Assembly (NCBI GenBank): GCA_013396755.1
Contig: VWZF01001856.1
Span: 933,710-997,709 of the forward strand
Source: Sclerurus mexicanus
Taxonomy: Eukaryota > Chordata > Aves > Passeriformes > Furnariidae
Length of the DNA: 64,000 nucleotides
Direction of reading: 5' to 3'
Below the pieces are notes generated by a model. That model had not been told where the DNA came from. It ran no database searches and was given only the letters and a program-made list of their open reading frames with translations. The translations under genes and the position numbers were made by a program. Shown here in pieces: positions 10,375-21,639 of this stretch (within the stretch, counting starts at the first letter, position 1; each line of letters opens with the position of its first letter).

Positions 10375-12823
10375 TGAAAGCGACAAGTCAGGTTACAAAA
10401 TGCTGAGATAGATATGGATCAGATCCATAAGGAAATACCTTTTAATTCTGTTGAATGGTTAACATTGCACTCCACATCTCACTGCAACGTTATATTAACA
10501 CAGTTAAGTGAAGACTGGCTGAGGCTTTGCACCCATGAAAACATTTATGGAAACACTGATGGTCACTGTAGCAAAATATATGAATCACAGCACTTTGAGA
10601 GCCTGAAGCCACAGCTGAATATGTTTTCTAAGACGGAAAATGTTTTCCCAGTGGTGACTATGAGGTTTTTCTCGTGCTGCATTGCAACAGGAGCACAAGT
10701 TCAATCAGACACCTCCTGCAGATGACCATGGGCGGGCAGCCCAACCAAGAGCAGGTGAAGCTAAAAAGCTTCACAAGTTAAAATCCTGGCTATGAGATGT
10801 ATACTAAGATGATTTCACCTGTGTCAGGGTTAGTAAATGTGTAGGCAATGAAATCAGACCAGGGCAGATCAAGTCCAGACCATCTCAGGAGTGCATGTAG
10901 GAGCAATAATAAGCATTATTGGGAATTTTTACATAGGACAGTTCAATACCAGTCTTGGCACAATCCTACCCTGCAGAATGGGGCTGGATTTTTCACCTGC
11001 AGGAGATCTCATGGTTTTGAGTTTATTATTTATATCAAGGTCGTGAAAACTATGAGCTTTTGAATTTCCAGAACAGTGAGTCGCTCAGAGCCTTTCCATT
11101 TGTTTTTTTTCTTACCTCTTGGACCTATTCTTTGACCCTCAGCAGAGTGAGAGGGAAAAGCTTCTGTCCTGAAGCTCTGTCCTGGTGTAAACGGTTATGA
11201 GCCCCATTATCAGATCATATTAACAGTCTCTACTCTGAGATGTGTTAAGAAAAAGGTGATTCTGTAGTAAATAGAAAAACTATACTACTGTTTGTAAATG
11301 TGGTTACATGCAAAATTGATTGCATTTGACTATCTCCCACTGACATTTATATTTATTATCTAACAAAAAATGTTGGTGTGTTAGGGTTTATTTAACTTTA
11401 AAAGGCAGATCTTTTGCCAGTGGATTTGTGTTAGACCACACAAAGACAGCTGAGTTAGTCATAAGCAATTTGTGTATCCCACAATCTTGGAGGGATGAGG
11501 GAGGAAAAGCATGAAAACTTTCATGAAAGCTCTCATGATTTTGAATACTGCCTAATTTCTATCTTTTCTGCTGTCACTTATATCTGAGATAAACTATTCA
11601 ATGCGTATGAAATGTTAATCTTGACTAATTTAAGTGGATGGCTGTGAATGATTTTCTCTTTTAATTTGTTTATTAAAAGATTACCACAGGGAAAAAATAC
11701 ATTTGAAAAAAGCCACAAATAAAGGAAACATAAAAAATATTTGCACTTTCATTTGTTCCTGGTGGGATCTTTGTTATGGACAGGTCTGGACAGTGTAAAT
11801 GAGAAGAAAAAATTATTTTAAAAATTGACATCCAAAAAACATCAAATGTTTTTTAATTGAGATTGGAAGCATTCCAAGTTTGACTTTCAAAAAAGGCTTT
11901 GATTTACAGTAGTTCATGTTGGGCTCATGTTGTGCCTGCCAAAAATCCAAAGTAGATCAGAGCTTTTTTTGAAATAAACACAAGCCTAATCTGATGTAGG
12001 TATTTCAAAACTCCCACTGCTTTAGTTGTAACATCATCTGTTACTGAATGATTTATAAATCGTCCCTCTGCAAGCACATTTTTATAAGGCTGAGGGTGAT
12101 ATATTTTAAGATGGGACACAAAGACATGTCTAAATTCCATATTACAATTGATGGAGACCCTCAACTGTTTTCAAAAGTATTTCTGAATTGGAATATCTGT
12201 GCTCTCCTCTATATTAATCAAAACCAGCAGCTGGAGTACAAGAGTAAAATGGAGTGTTGCTTCTTTGCTTTTTCAATGTGTAAAAAAACAGAAAAAAGGG
12301 CAGAACTGCTCATAAACGTTTTATCCTGCTTGATTTTCAATCATACAGGAATTCAGTTGCTTTCTAAAGGAAGAAAAAAAGTTACCTATTTTTGCTGCCT
12401 TTTTTTTTTAAAGAAAGTGCATATTCGTGACTGGGATTTGTTTATAACTAAAGAGTTTATTTGGAGGGATCATTTCATGTTGGTGGGGCAGGACTTGTGT
12501 CAGTTTAGATATTTAAAGCAACACATTTCTCATTTACATTAGGGTAGATTCCTTCTGGAGATGATCCTTAGATCCCGTTAATCTCACAGAGGGCAATTCT
12601 TCCCACCCTGACACCGGCAAGAGTATTTATCCTCAGGAAATACCTTTGTGGGACAACTTTTGCCATCCCAGAGGGAAATGTTCACTCTTCCAGTTGCAAG
12701 TCTGATCCAGAGGACAGAACAGGGGATACCCTGAAATGGGGTGAGGCCGGTGAGTGCTGTCCAGTTGAGCACATGGCCAGGGGTCCTACAAGAAATGTGG
12801 AGAGAAACTGCTGCCAAGAGCAT

Positions 12824-13030
12824 CTTTAGATTGGATATTAGACAAAAATTCTTCACTGTGAGGGTGCTGAGGCTCTGGCACGGATTTCCCAGAGAAGCTC
12901 TGGCTGCCCCGTCCCTGGAAGTGTCCCAGGCCAGGTTGGACGGGTCTTGGAGCAACTTGGTATAGTGGAAGGTGTCCCTGTCCATGGATGATCTTTAATG
13001 TCCCTTCCAACACAACCTATTCCATGATTA
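12824..13030 (+). mobile_element. CR1 LINE, 3' end fragment
   Basis: Starts inside the ORF2 C-terminal region and runs to a degraded terminal octamer (CCATGATTATA). The usual CCCATGGCAGGGG hairpin is partly deleted after CTGTCCATGG. The copy is 5'-truncated. The reading frame across it still encodes the ORF2 tail, so decay is modest. Confidence 0.93.
12827..12965 (+). pseudogene. CR1 ORF2 C-terminal remnant
   Basis: In one open frame the sequence reads the CR1 ORF2 tail. It begins RLDIRQKFF, continues through LPREA-like FPREAL and SLEVSQARLDG, and ends SNLV followed by a stop. Only the last 45 or so residues of a protein of about 900-1000 residues remain, with no endonuclease or reverse transcriptase core, so it cannot be functional. 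Confidence 0.85.
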
Positions 13031-14757
13031 TAACTGGAATAACTTACTGAAAAACAAGAAAAGATCAGTATAATTTCCTTTCTTTCTCTCACCTTACTTA
13101 CAGTTATAAAAACAAATCCCACTGATTTTCAAACTTCAAGATTAAGTTAAAGTACTGATTCCTAGCTTCATTATCACAGGGGTACACATTTAGTTGTGGT
13201 GGACATATTCCCTGAGAAAAAAATATTAGGGTGTAAAAATTTTGTCAAAAGAATAAAAATAGACTGACAACAAGGCATTTTACAAGCACAAGTTATCATT
13301 CTGAGATTGGAAGAAAAGCAGAGCAGAAAAACAAAAGTTAGCAAATTCTAATTTTTTCATGAAAATATTTTAAATTTTAGCTTAAGTGTTTCAATTCTAC
13401 AGACTGAATCTTGGCTCTCATTAGACACACTTTTCTATTCTTTGCACAAAAGCAAACTGCCCGAGTTCAGGTATTATAGCTAACTGAATACAGTCACTTT
13501 TTTAATCTTTCACATCAGAAGAACCAATCAATTCATTCCACTGTTTGATGGTGAGGACATCATATGCAATTCTCCAAAAATATTACATAAATCAAATTTA
13601 CAGTGCTGCAAAATTATTCTGCAATATGTGCTGGGCTCGTTGAATCCACATTAACAACACTGGCTTTTGTCATGGAAATCCTGAGGGATGACCTAATCTG
13701 ACCCTCTGAAATGATGCCATTGTAGATTAGCAATTAGAGAGTGGAAGAGTGAGTTCTAAAACCTCTTCATAGCATGTTGATAAAAGTAGAACCTCACCTC
13801 ACTCTTTGCATGTCAAGGTTTACCTGTTTATGTTATTTTATTTGTCTCCATTTTCAGTAAAATATTTCTTTTAACAAGCATGTGTTGGGCAGTTAGACTG
13901 AAATATCAGGTGTTTTTTCACTGGAAAGAGTTAATCATCCATCCCCAAAGAGCAAGGTGAGTCCAATAATCCCATATTGATCTCCCTTGCATTAGATTGG
14001 GCAAAGGGGGAGGGATGCTAAGATTTATTTTAATATGTTAATCTAATAAAATGATGCAGTTTATTTTATATCTTCAGGGAGAGGTGCTGATATTATCTCA
14101 ACTTTAGATGCAGCCTCACTTGCCTGTACAGATCAGCCTTCCACTTTATCAGGGTGATGTTACTGGATATGGCAATTTATAATTGGAAATGGCAGCCTGG
14201 AGATTTTCTAAAAGCTATGGCTTTTTTCTGATAACTGTGGAATTTCATTAATTATTATTATTTTGACTATGAAAAGAGGATTTGCCCAAGGGCAGTTTTG
14301 AGGCTCCTTAAAGATTATTTTCCTCCATGGAAGGTTGCCAAGATTTCAAATTTCTCTGTCAAGACACTTAGCTTTTTTTGGTGGGAGGTGGCTGGAGCGA
14401 GCATAAGCGTTTCCAGCTTTGGGAAGGAGACCTCAAGCATTTCTCATTCTCTTTGAGGCTGTTTTACCTCCCTGGAGCGGGGGCAGCTGTCACAAATTGT
14501 AGCCCACCAAATATTCCTCGCCAAGGCTGCTGCTGCCTTTTGCCTTTGTACAGCGTGGGGGGGAACCAGCAGCCCCATTCCTTAGGCAAAGTATCTCCAG
14601 CTCATAGCAGGGTGAGTCTAAGCAAGGTGGGATTATCTGTAGCCTGTCATATGCCAGAGGATATCTTTCCTTCTTCAGACAGCCCTTTCTACAACACAGC
14701 CTGAGAAATTACTGGAAAAGGGAACATTATATATGAATACTGAAATCTGAAGCTGGG
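13031..14757. other. Non-coding, nothing recognised
   Basis: AT-rich sequence followed by a somewhat more GC-rich patch (14370-14700) with a 108-codon frame that has no recognisable domain. No additional repeats were identified. Confidence 0.5.
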
Positions 14758-14905
14758 AATCACAGACTTCTAGAATCAGAGAATGGTTGAGGTTGGAAGG
14801 AACCATTGGAGTTCATCTTGTCCAAACCTAGAGCTAGTTACATGAGATCATGTCCAATTGGCTTTTAAATATCTCCAAGGGTGAAGACTCCACAATATAA
14901 ACCAC
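14758..14905 (-). mobile_element. CR1 LINE, 3' end fragment
   Basis: Read on the minus strand it ends in the CR1 octamers. On the plus strand it starts AGAATCAGAGAATGGTTGAG, then TTGGAAGGAACC, CCAATTGGCTTTTAAATATC and GTGAAGACTCCACA. The subfamily is the one with the TTTTGAATATCTCCAAGGATGGAGACTCCAC signature, distinct from most other copies here. Confidence 0.9.
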
Positions 14906-15599
14906 CTTGTAAAAAATAGACATTTAAGTAAGGAAAGTACTGGAAAATAGATCTATTTTGCTTAGGATTTGGAAGAAAAGGGGTAAAGAAAGAGCAAGTG
15001 TAATCTTTTGCAATGAGGGCAAATGAAATGAAAAGCAGAAGTGCAATATTTTGTCAAAACCTGAAAATTATTGTAAAACTTTTGAAAGATAGAACTCTCC
15101 ATTAAATTTAATTTTTTTCCCACCAAAGAGATCCTTGTGCAGCAACTTGCTTCTTTCATCCTCTTCCCTTTTCACATATGCAGAGCAAACAGGATCATGG
15201 CCCTTTTATACTCTGAGCCCTTCAAAGAATTCCCAGTTGATGAACTAAACAGAAAGTTTGGACTCACCAAAGGGCTGTGAGCGACTCATCTGTCTAGAGC
15301 AGACAAGTCCTTGTGATGAGTCACTTCTCTTTTGATGCCAGTTTAAAAGTAATTAAATAAAAGGTGCGGATACAGCTTTTTAAAGCTCCCCCCACTGCAG
15401 TAGTTAGATAAAACCAACATCAGCTTTAATTCTGAAGCCTTGAGGTGTAAGGATGGAGGCAAAGGACTGTGTCTAGCATGATGGGAGATTTTCACCTTCG
15501 TATCAATGCCTACTGGAGATGAAACATCCATGGGCATTGCTCCAGAAGGAATGGTGTAGTCAATACTCCACACTGATCAACTGCAAATCAAATCATCTG
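14906..15599. other. Non-coding, nothing recognised
   Basis: AT-rich spacer between two CR1 fragments. A small poly-purine patch lies near 14965-15000. No other element was recognised. Confidence 0.5.
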
Positions 15600-15662
15600 A
15601 AGGCTGGACTCGATGATCTTGTAGGTCCTTTCCGACCTCAATGATTTCATGGTTCCATGAAA
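15600..15662 (+). mobile_element. CR1 LINE, short 3' tail
   Basis: Contains GGCTGGACTCGATGATCTT, GTAGGTCCTTTCCGACCTCA and ATGATTTCATGGTTCCATGA. This is the tail of the subfamily ending GGACTCGATGATCTTAAAGG. Only about 63 bp survive. Confidence 0.88.
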
Positions 15663-16882
15663 CAAGACGCAGCCTCGACTCCAGCTACTCAGCACCATAA
15701 TAAAGGGATGGGTGATAAGGACAGAAACAACTCTAAGAGCCTTATGAAGGGAAAAGACAGACAAAGAGGGATTACCAAAATAATTAGAAAATTTTCCATC
15801 TGCCCATTTATCTTTCCTCTGTAACTTACTTGCTGTTTTGTTTTAAAGCTGTGGGAGAAAACCGATTTTCTCCCATTCCAGGGAAGAAAGGGCAGAAGCA
15901 GGTATATGATTTCCAACAAAAATATATAAAAGTTTTTGAATTATGCAAAAGGAATATCAAAAGGGGGCTTTTTTAGTCAAGGCTTCAAATCTGCAAGTTA
16001 TCATCCTTGTTTAGCCAGGTTTTTCAGGCCAGGATATAGTCTTTGGGCATGAATTTTTGTCCATCAACAGCTGTTTCCTCTGTGTCCATGAGTTTATCCA
16101 AGGCTGAAGTACCCACAAAGCAGAAGTCAGCTAATGGCTGCCTCTCCTCCACATGTTCTCATAATAAATCCATGTCTGGAGTACTTGGGAAGGGCATCAA
16201 GGGGTGAATGTGGCCTTTTAAAGGAATTCACATTTTTCAGCATCTATACTTACTCAATTCTTTATTTATAACCAGTGAGAAGATCTGTACTCCAAAGGGA
16301 GAATCTGCTCACATCTCATTCTTTATTTTTTCTTGTTTCCTCTTTGCTCTTTCTCCTCTAATTTTCCTTTTTTTTTTGGACCGTGTTTTCTCTAGTCTTC
16401 CACCTGTCTTTCTCTCCCTGCAGCAACTCCTAACTCACAGACTCACCCTAGTCTCTCTACTGAAGTGATCAGCAGCAGAAGAGATTTAGGGAATATGCAA
16501 AAACTTGAACATTTCTGAGTATCTTTTCCTTTGAGTTTGCTTGACTTCACAGTGAAAAAAAACCCTGGGAAATCTGTCACAGAAAAGCTGCTAATATTTT
16601 TATTGCAGAAAAAAAATTGAGGCAAAAATACAAGGACCTGCATTCCATACTATGGCATTAATTGTGCTATATAAAGACAAAGTCCCCTATGATTAAAACC
16701 AACAGCTAATACAACAAGACTGTATCTCCAGCAGTAATTAACATCTGGGCAATTATCTGGTTCCAAATACAGCTGTCACTGTCTGACTCTATTCATGATA
16801 CTCAGCTTTCTTACCATCCAAAAGAGGGTGGCCACGTGCACACATGGGAAGCTCCTGGATTGAGGTGCATCTAAGGAAGAAT
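15663..16882. other. Non-coding, nothing recognised
   Basis: Contains a pyrimidine-rich stretch (16310-16420). No gene, repeat family or RNA was recognised. Confidence 0.5.
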
Positions 16883-17017
16883 AAATCACAGAGTCACAGA
16901 ATGGTTTGGGTTGGACAGGACCTTAAAGCTCGTCTCATTCCAAACCCTTGCCATGGGCAGGGACACCTCACGCTAGAACAGGTTGCTCAGACTCCCATCC
17001 AACCTGGACTTGATTCA
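16883..17017 (-). mobile_element. CR1 LINE, 3' end fragment
   Basis: On the plus strand it runs from CACAGAGTCACAGAATGG through GGTTTGGGTTGGACAGGACC and the CCATGGGCAGGGACACC hairpin to CCAACCTGGACTTGA. This is the reverse complement of the common CR1 tail. Confidence 0.92.
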
Positions 17018-17567
17018 CTATTTCTATGGAGGTACAAGTGTGTATGAGTAATTCCAGGCATTTGTGCCCAGCTTTTAACCCAGTTGTATCTTAGATGATG
17101 AAGTACTTTGGTGGATTTGGCATTTGGACTTTTTATTTCAGTGTGTTTCAGTTTTCTCCATTTTTGAGTCATATTACAGACCAGGTGAGCCAAAGGGGCG
17201 CAAAAGAGGGGAAGCTCCTGTGTGGTTGTTCTCTGGAAAAACTATTGAAGTGGCATTTGAGCTATGACTAATTTATTTAGTATTCAGAATTTAGTGAATT
17301 CTTTTGTCACATCACCATCATAAATAAAAGGAAAAAAAATAGAAACCTGTTTGATGCCTCAGGCATGTTTTAGTTCGTTGTTCAGGTCAGTTCATTTCAA
17401 TGCTTAATTTTTAATGGTTCATTTAACATAACTGTTTAGACTTGAAAATATTTTCACAAAAAACTTGGGGTTTTGGGGTCAATTGCTGCCACCACAAAAC
17501 ATTTTAAGTCTCAGATGACAGGTTCAACATCAGTTGGAAAAGGTGGTCTTGTTGCTTGGGCACTTGA
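17018..17567. other. Non-coding, nothing recognised
   Basis: AT-rich spacer between a CR1 tail and the MIR-like segment; no other feature recognised. Confidence 0.5.
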
Positions 17568-17650
17568 ATGGGACTCAAGACTCGAGCTGAATTTCAATCT
17601 CTGCTACTGACTCTTTATGTGACCTTGGGTAAAACATTTATGTTGCATCT
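17568..17650 (+). repeat. MIR/CORE-SINE-like fragment (candidate)
   Basis: Contains a tract matching the MIR core by eye: CTCGAGCTGAATTTCAATCT, then CTGCTACTGACTC, then TGTGACCTTGGGTAAA. The last is the hallmark MIR/L2-type GTGTGACCTTGGGCAA word. It is old and diverged, as expected for MIR-type elements in birds. The call rests on visual similarity only. Confidence 0.55.
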
Positions 17651-17754
17651 CCAAAGATTTTTGAGTACAAATAGTGCTGTTCACACAGTCACTTGCATAG
17701 TTTTCATGTTTGCCATTCAGTATCCTTCCTGTGGAAGAAGGAATCTAGTACATG

Positions 17755-17815
17755 GAGGAAAATGAAACCCAGCAGTGCCTGAAGTGTCCCAAATCATGCA
17801 CTGTTAGTGGGTATA
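17755..17815 (-). repeat. MIR/L2-like fragment, opposite orientation (candidate)
   Basis: On the plus strand it resembles the reverse complement of a MIR tail: AAAATGAAACCCAGCAGTG, then CTGAAGTGTCCCAAATCATG and CACTGTTAGTGG. That follows the order GAAACTGAGGCACAGAG, AAGTGACTTGCCCAAGG, TCACACAGCTAGT. It lies about 105 bp from a plus-strand MIR-like fragment, tail to tail. Confidence 0.4.
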
Positions 17816-18094
17816 GGAGCTTCTTAAAAATTACTGTCTGATAGACAACATGTTTTTAAATGTAAAACACTGTTATGGTGCAAGATCTACCCCTCACCTC
17901 TAAACCATGAAGAAGAAACAAGTCTTTCAGTGCTGATGTGCAATTTCTAATTTTTCCCTAACTTGTGCCACCATTTTTTTGTTCCTTGCAGAAACAAAAC
18001 TGCAAGAGAGAAAGCAAGCATGACCTGCAGGTTTTCAAGCCCTCCCATAAGCCTCCCTCTCTACTTTGAATTAATTCCTGCTTTATCTAGAACA

Positions 18095-18617
18095 CTAGAA
18101 TCACAGAATGGTTTGTGTTGGAAGGGACCTTAAAGACCATCTAATTCCAACCCCCTGCCATGGGCAGGGACACCTTCCACTATCCCAGGCTGCTCCAAGC
18201 TCCATCCAGCCTGGCCTTGGACACTTCGAGGGATAGAGCAGCCACAGCTTCTCTGGGCAACCTGTGCCAGGGCCTCACCCTCCTCACAGGGAAGAATTTC
18301 TTCCTAATGTCTAATCTAAACCTTCTCTCTTTCAGTTTGAAGCCATTCCCCTTTGTCCTGGCACTCCAGGCTCTTGTATTAAGTCCCTGTCCATCTTTCC
18401 TGTTGTCTCCCTTCAGGTACTGATAGAAGGCTGCAATTAGGTCACCCCAAAGTCCTCTCTTCTCAAGGCTACACAATCCCAATTGTCCCAGCCTTTCCTC
18501 ATAGCAGAGCTGCTCCATCCCTCTGATCATCTTGGTGGCCTCCCCTGGACCTGCTCCAACAGGTCCATGTCCTTCCTGTGCTGGGGACCCCAACGCTGGA
18601 TGCAGCACTCAAGGTGG
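18095..18617 (-). mobile_element. CR1 LINE, 0.5-kb 3' fragment
   Basis: Full-quality antisense CR1 end: AGAATCACAGAATGGTTTGT, TTGGAAGGGACCTTAAAGAC, the CCATGGGCAGGG hairpin, TTCTCTGGGCAACCTGTGCC, and on to GGGGACCCCAACGCTGGATG. It is 5'-truncated just beyond the CTGGGGACCCC block. A short TATATA/GTGTATACTATA tandem follows immediately at the truncation junction. The copy is among the least decayed here. Confidence 0.95.
18180..18608 (-). pseudogene. CR1 ORF2 C-terminal region, open frame
   Basis: A 142-codon frame without a stop corresponds to the last part of the CR1 ORF2 polyprotein. It reads ATKMIRGMEQLCYEERLGQL near residue 26, then the LGLCSLEKRGLWGDLIAAF block, GNGFKLKE near residue 87, RLDIRKKFF from about residue 98, and SLEVSKARLDGAW to the stop at SSLG. 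The upstream endonuclease and reverse transcriptase domains are missing, so the product would be inert. The intact frame argues for relatively recent insertion. Confidence 0.88.
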
Positions 18618-18660
18618 GATATATATGGTGTGTATACTATATACTTAGTGTATACTATTA
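18618..18660 (+). repeat. TA-rich short tandem at a CR1 junction
   Basis: TATATA is followed by two copies of GTGTATACTAT about 18 bp apart, directly abutting the truncated 5' end of the minus-strand CR1. It is a possible insertion-site microsatellite. Confidence 0.6.
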
Positions 18661-20199
18661 CTTTCTTTCTCCTCTAGTAGCTGTTCTCCAGAGATAATTC
18701 CCATTGGTAATTTCATAACTAAGAGCACTTTTTACAGAAGGTACACAATCTAAGTTTTGTCCAGGGTCATTACGAGTTCATTGATTTAAATGCTTCTTTC
18801 ATATAATAAACTATTAATCATTTCACTGAACTCTGGGATTTTTCATCTTCACAACTTTTCTGCATTCTCAAAAAACAAACCTGTGCATGTAAAGCAGTAT
18901 AAATACTGTTTGTAACATATCTGCAGATAAGTGAAGCAAACAAGGTATTAAAACCAGGATTACAATGACTGACAAGAGGGGAATTTATCAATGGATGATT
19001 ATATTCCTTTTGTCAATTAGTCTCTGCTCTTCAGACTGAGACCAGGGGCCTTTCTTTGAATATGGGTAGATGTATATGGCTTATTATAAAATCAGATTTG
19101 CACCCAAACCCATACCTGGAGGGAAAAAATCCTTCCCAGTTTTACACTTTAACTGGGTATTGAGCCCTACACTCATCCTTTAAAGCAGCTGACCTGGCTC
19201 CTGACGTCATCACACTTAAACATTTAAAGTTATTAGAAGTCACAGTTTTTAATATATTTTCCTCAAGATGTCAGAGCCTGCCTGTCCTAGGGAATGTCAA
19301 CCATTAAAAAAATAAACCCCAAATATTAATGATCTTCATACTTCATATAAAGTGTGTAAGTTCAGAAACAGTTACCCTAATAAAACCACTCTCAAGTATT
19401 GTGAGATCATGACACGGCTGTGAAATGGAATAATTAGTAAAACTATGATGATATTCTGCAACTGGAGTAGATAATAATAATTAGAAACGAAGGAGGTTTT
19501 CTTTCCTCTCAGAAAAGAGCAGTTTTACCTGTTTGCCCTCATTTTTTTCCTGTCTGTGAAAATGATACATCACTATTTTGTATAGCAATTGCAAGGCCAG
19601 GGCAAACCTTGGCTTAGCAGCAAGAATTTCAGGCTCCGCTCCTGAGAACTGAGTTCTACTTGTTTATAATTTCACCACCTACATGAAAACACCCTTTGTT
19701 AACCCTCCCATATTTCTTTTCCCTGTAAATTTTGCCTATCTTGTCCATGTGGGATGTGTATTTTGGAGGACAGGGCTTTGCTTTCATGCTGCATTTGTGC
19801 AAGACCTAATAAAAGGAGGCTTCTGTTACACACCTACTGCTATTCCCAGTGTTTGCAAAGTGCTTTAAAACCCTCTGAGAAGTGATTGATGTGCTACAAA
19901 GCATTAGCGCTGTAGAGAAATCCATACTTTGCTATATACAAATAGGCTGATTTCCCTGCCTTCAAAGGGAGTCAGGAATATAGCCAGGAATAAGATACTA
20001 CACGAAGCTGTTCATTGATGAAGTGAGACAGCTCCTGTCACCTCTCAAATTTTAAAATCTAGATTTAAGAATAAATGCAAAAAACCCTTGATTTGAGTGA
20101 GCTTTTTTAGATGCTCTCAACACTTAAGATAGGGATTTTCTTCCCCAAATAGCCTTCTCTGGGTTTGATATCTGGCTTTAGTAATGTCAGAGTAAGCAG
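18661..20199. other. Non-coding, nothing recognised
   Basis: AT-rich unique sequence with several ATTA-rich stretches (19430-19500). No repeat, RNA gene or credible exon was seen. Confidence 0.5.
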
Positions 20200-20630
20200 A
20201 TGGCACTTTCAGCCACAATCTCAGCCTGCCCTTTGCCAGAGCATCCCTCTGCCTGTTAAGCTTCCTTCCAAAAGCAAGTCCAGGCACTCTTCCATCCTAA
20301 GGAATCCGGGCTGATTACACGGGAGCTGGGAGTCAGCAAATCACCTGACAAAGAGGACAGTGGCGTTTCAGCATCAAGGCTTCCCACAGGAGACATTACA
20401 CCTTCAAGGGGGAGAGGCAGGAGCAGAAGGGGGGCAGCAGGGGAAGGAGAACGGATGAGTAGCGGCAAGGCAGCCGGAATGTCACTTACAGTCGGTTGGC
20501 CACAGTTGTCAGGGTTCACTTCCATTAAGCTTTGTGTCAGTTCAGAAACTTTACACATGAGGCTGTGTGAAGCGTTCTGCCACTGCTGACTGCCCGGGGC
20601 TAGCCCACAGTACCTATCTTGTCACTGGTT
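20200..20630 (-). other. GC-enriched block with possible minus-strand exon
   Basis: This block is more GC-rich than its flanks, with about nine CpG by eye. On the minus strand a frame stays open from about 20600 down to 20256. Inside it, after codons reading CGQPT, an exact GTAAGT donor follows at 20484-20489. A conceivable exon would cover 20490-20589, reading SQQWQNASHSLMCK and then VSELTQSLMEVNPDNCGQPT. The candidate acceptors (CAG at 20590-20592) have weak polypyrimidine tracts. I do not recognise the peptide. It could equally be a chance frame in a regulatory block. Confidence 0.22.
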
Positions 20631-21061
20631 TTCCAGAAAACCTCTCTGAGAATTAGTTGCATATGTTGGCCAGGCGAGGTTTTGTCTCTTATTTGTTAGC
20701 TTGGGAGTGGATTTTTTAAAATTATTATTGTTAGGTTTGTATCTTTTTTTTTTTTCCTTCAAGAGGTAGGTCTTGGTTTGGAGGTTTAAGGAAGAGTCGG
20801 TTGATATAAAATATTGCAAAGATTAAGTAAATATTTGGTATGAGAAAAATAGAAGGTTAATGGCAAGAGGTGAGTTCTCTTATCACAAATTCTCCACTGT
20901 GCACTTTTAGTTAATTCTTCAAAAAAAAGCTTGAAAAGTGACTGTAACAATGTGTTGGGATCAGTTCTGAGACTGTTTTTCATCTACCTTAAAAAAGTAG
21001 AGACTATTATTAAGAACAACTCCAATAAATTTAGGTTGCATCCAAATGGGAAGAGTATATT

Positions 21062-21622
21062 TCTATAGAAATATTTCATAGCAAGTTTGAGGAAGTCTCA
21101 AAATCTCCAGTCCTTGTTCTTGTAGGGGACTTCAACTTATCAGATTCTTCTGGAAACACAATAGAGCAGAGGGAAAAAATTTAGGAAGTTCCTGGAGTGT
21201 GTGGAAGAGAACTCCCTGACACAGCTGGTGAGGGAGCCAAGTAGGGACAGTGCCTGCTGGACTTGCTGTGTGTGCACAGGGAAGAACAGGGGATGATGTG
21301 ACCGTCAGAGGCTGTTTGGGGCACAGTGATTATGAAATGGGAGAGCTTTGGATTGTTAGAGAAGTAAGGAGAGGAGTCAGCAGCACTATTACCTTTGACT
21401 TCCTGGCTGGTTTAGTAAATGTTTGAGAAAGTCCCTTGGGAAGCGCTCCTGAAAGGCAAAGGAACCCGGAAAGGCTGAACATTCTTCAAGGAGAACATCT
21501 TAAAGTTGCAGGAGCAGGCCATCCCCCTGTGCCAAAACAAAGGATGTCAGGGAAGAAGACTGGCCTGGCTGAACAGATATCTTTGGCTGGAACTCAGGCA
21601 AAAAAAAAAAAAAGATGGGAAC
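21062..21622 (+). pseudogene. CR1-type LINE ORF2 internal fragment (endonuclease region)
   Basis: Decayed coding sequence of a CR1/jockey-type LINE ORF2. The first frame reads FEEVSKSPVLVLVGDFN, placing the GDFN motif of the exonuclease-endonuclease-phosphatase fold at 21125-21136. After a frameshift at about 21180 it reads RKFLECVEENSLTQLVREPS. A further shifted frame reads HSDYEMGELWIVREVRRGVS, where the usual catalytic SDH has become SDY. The segment then ends with GRRLAWLNRYLWLELRQ, the conserved linker towards the reverse transcriptase, and stops at a 13-A run (about 21600-21613). Several stops and frameshifts make it non-functional. Unlike all other copies it has no CR1 3' end, so a deletion or rearrangement removed it. 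Confidence 0.75.
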
Positions 21623-21639
21623 TATATTTTGTTTTGTTT

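Larger units (their letters stand above)
8571..12823. other. Long CR1-free non-coding stretch
   Basis: Contains small structural oddities: two copies of a 12-bp TTTATTTTCCTA word 22 bp apart (9526 and 9548), a 17-bp palindrome (9843-9859) and a 10-bp-arm inverted repeat (10337-10374). The longest non-repeat reading frame of the window, 164 codons at 12048-12542 (+), is Phe/Lys/Ile-rich with no recognisable domain and is best treated as chance. Nothing else was recognised. Confidence 0.5.

Noticed and set aside
12048..12542. 164-codon open frame, the longest outside repeats
   Set aside because: Rich in Phe, Lys and Ile in AT-rich DNA, with no domain or motif. By a rough stop-frequency estimate, one such frame in 128 kb of two-strand sequence is not surprising.
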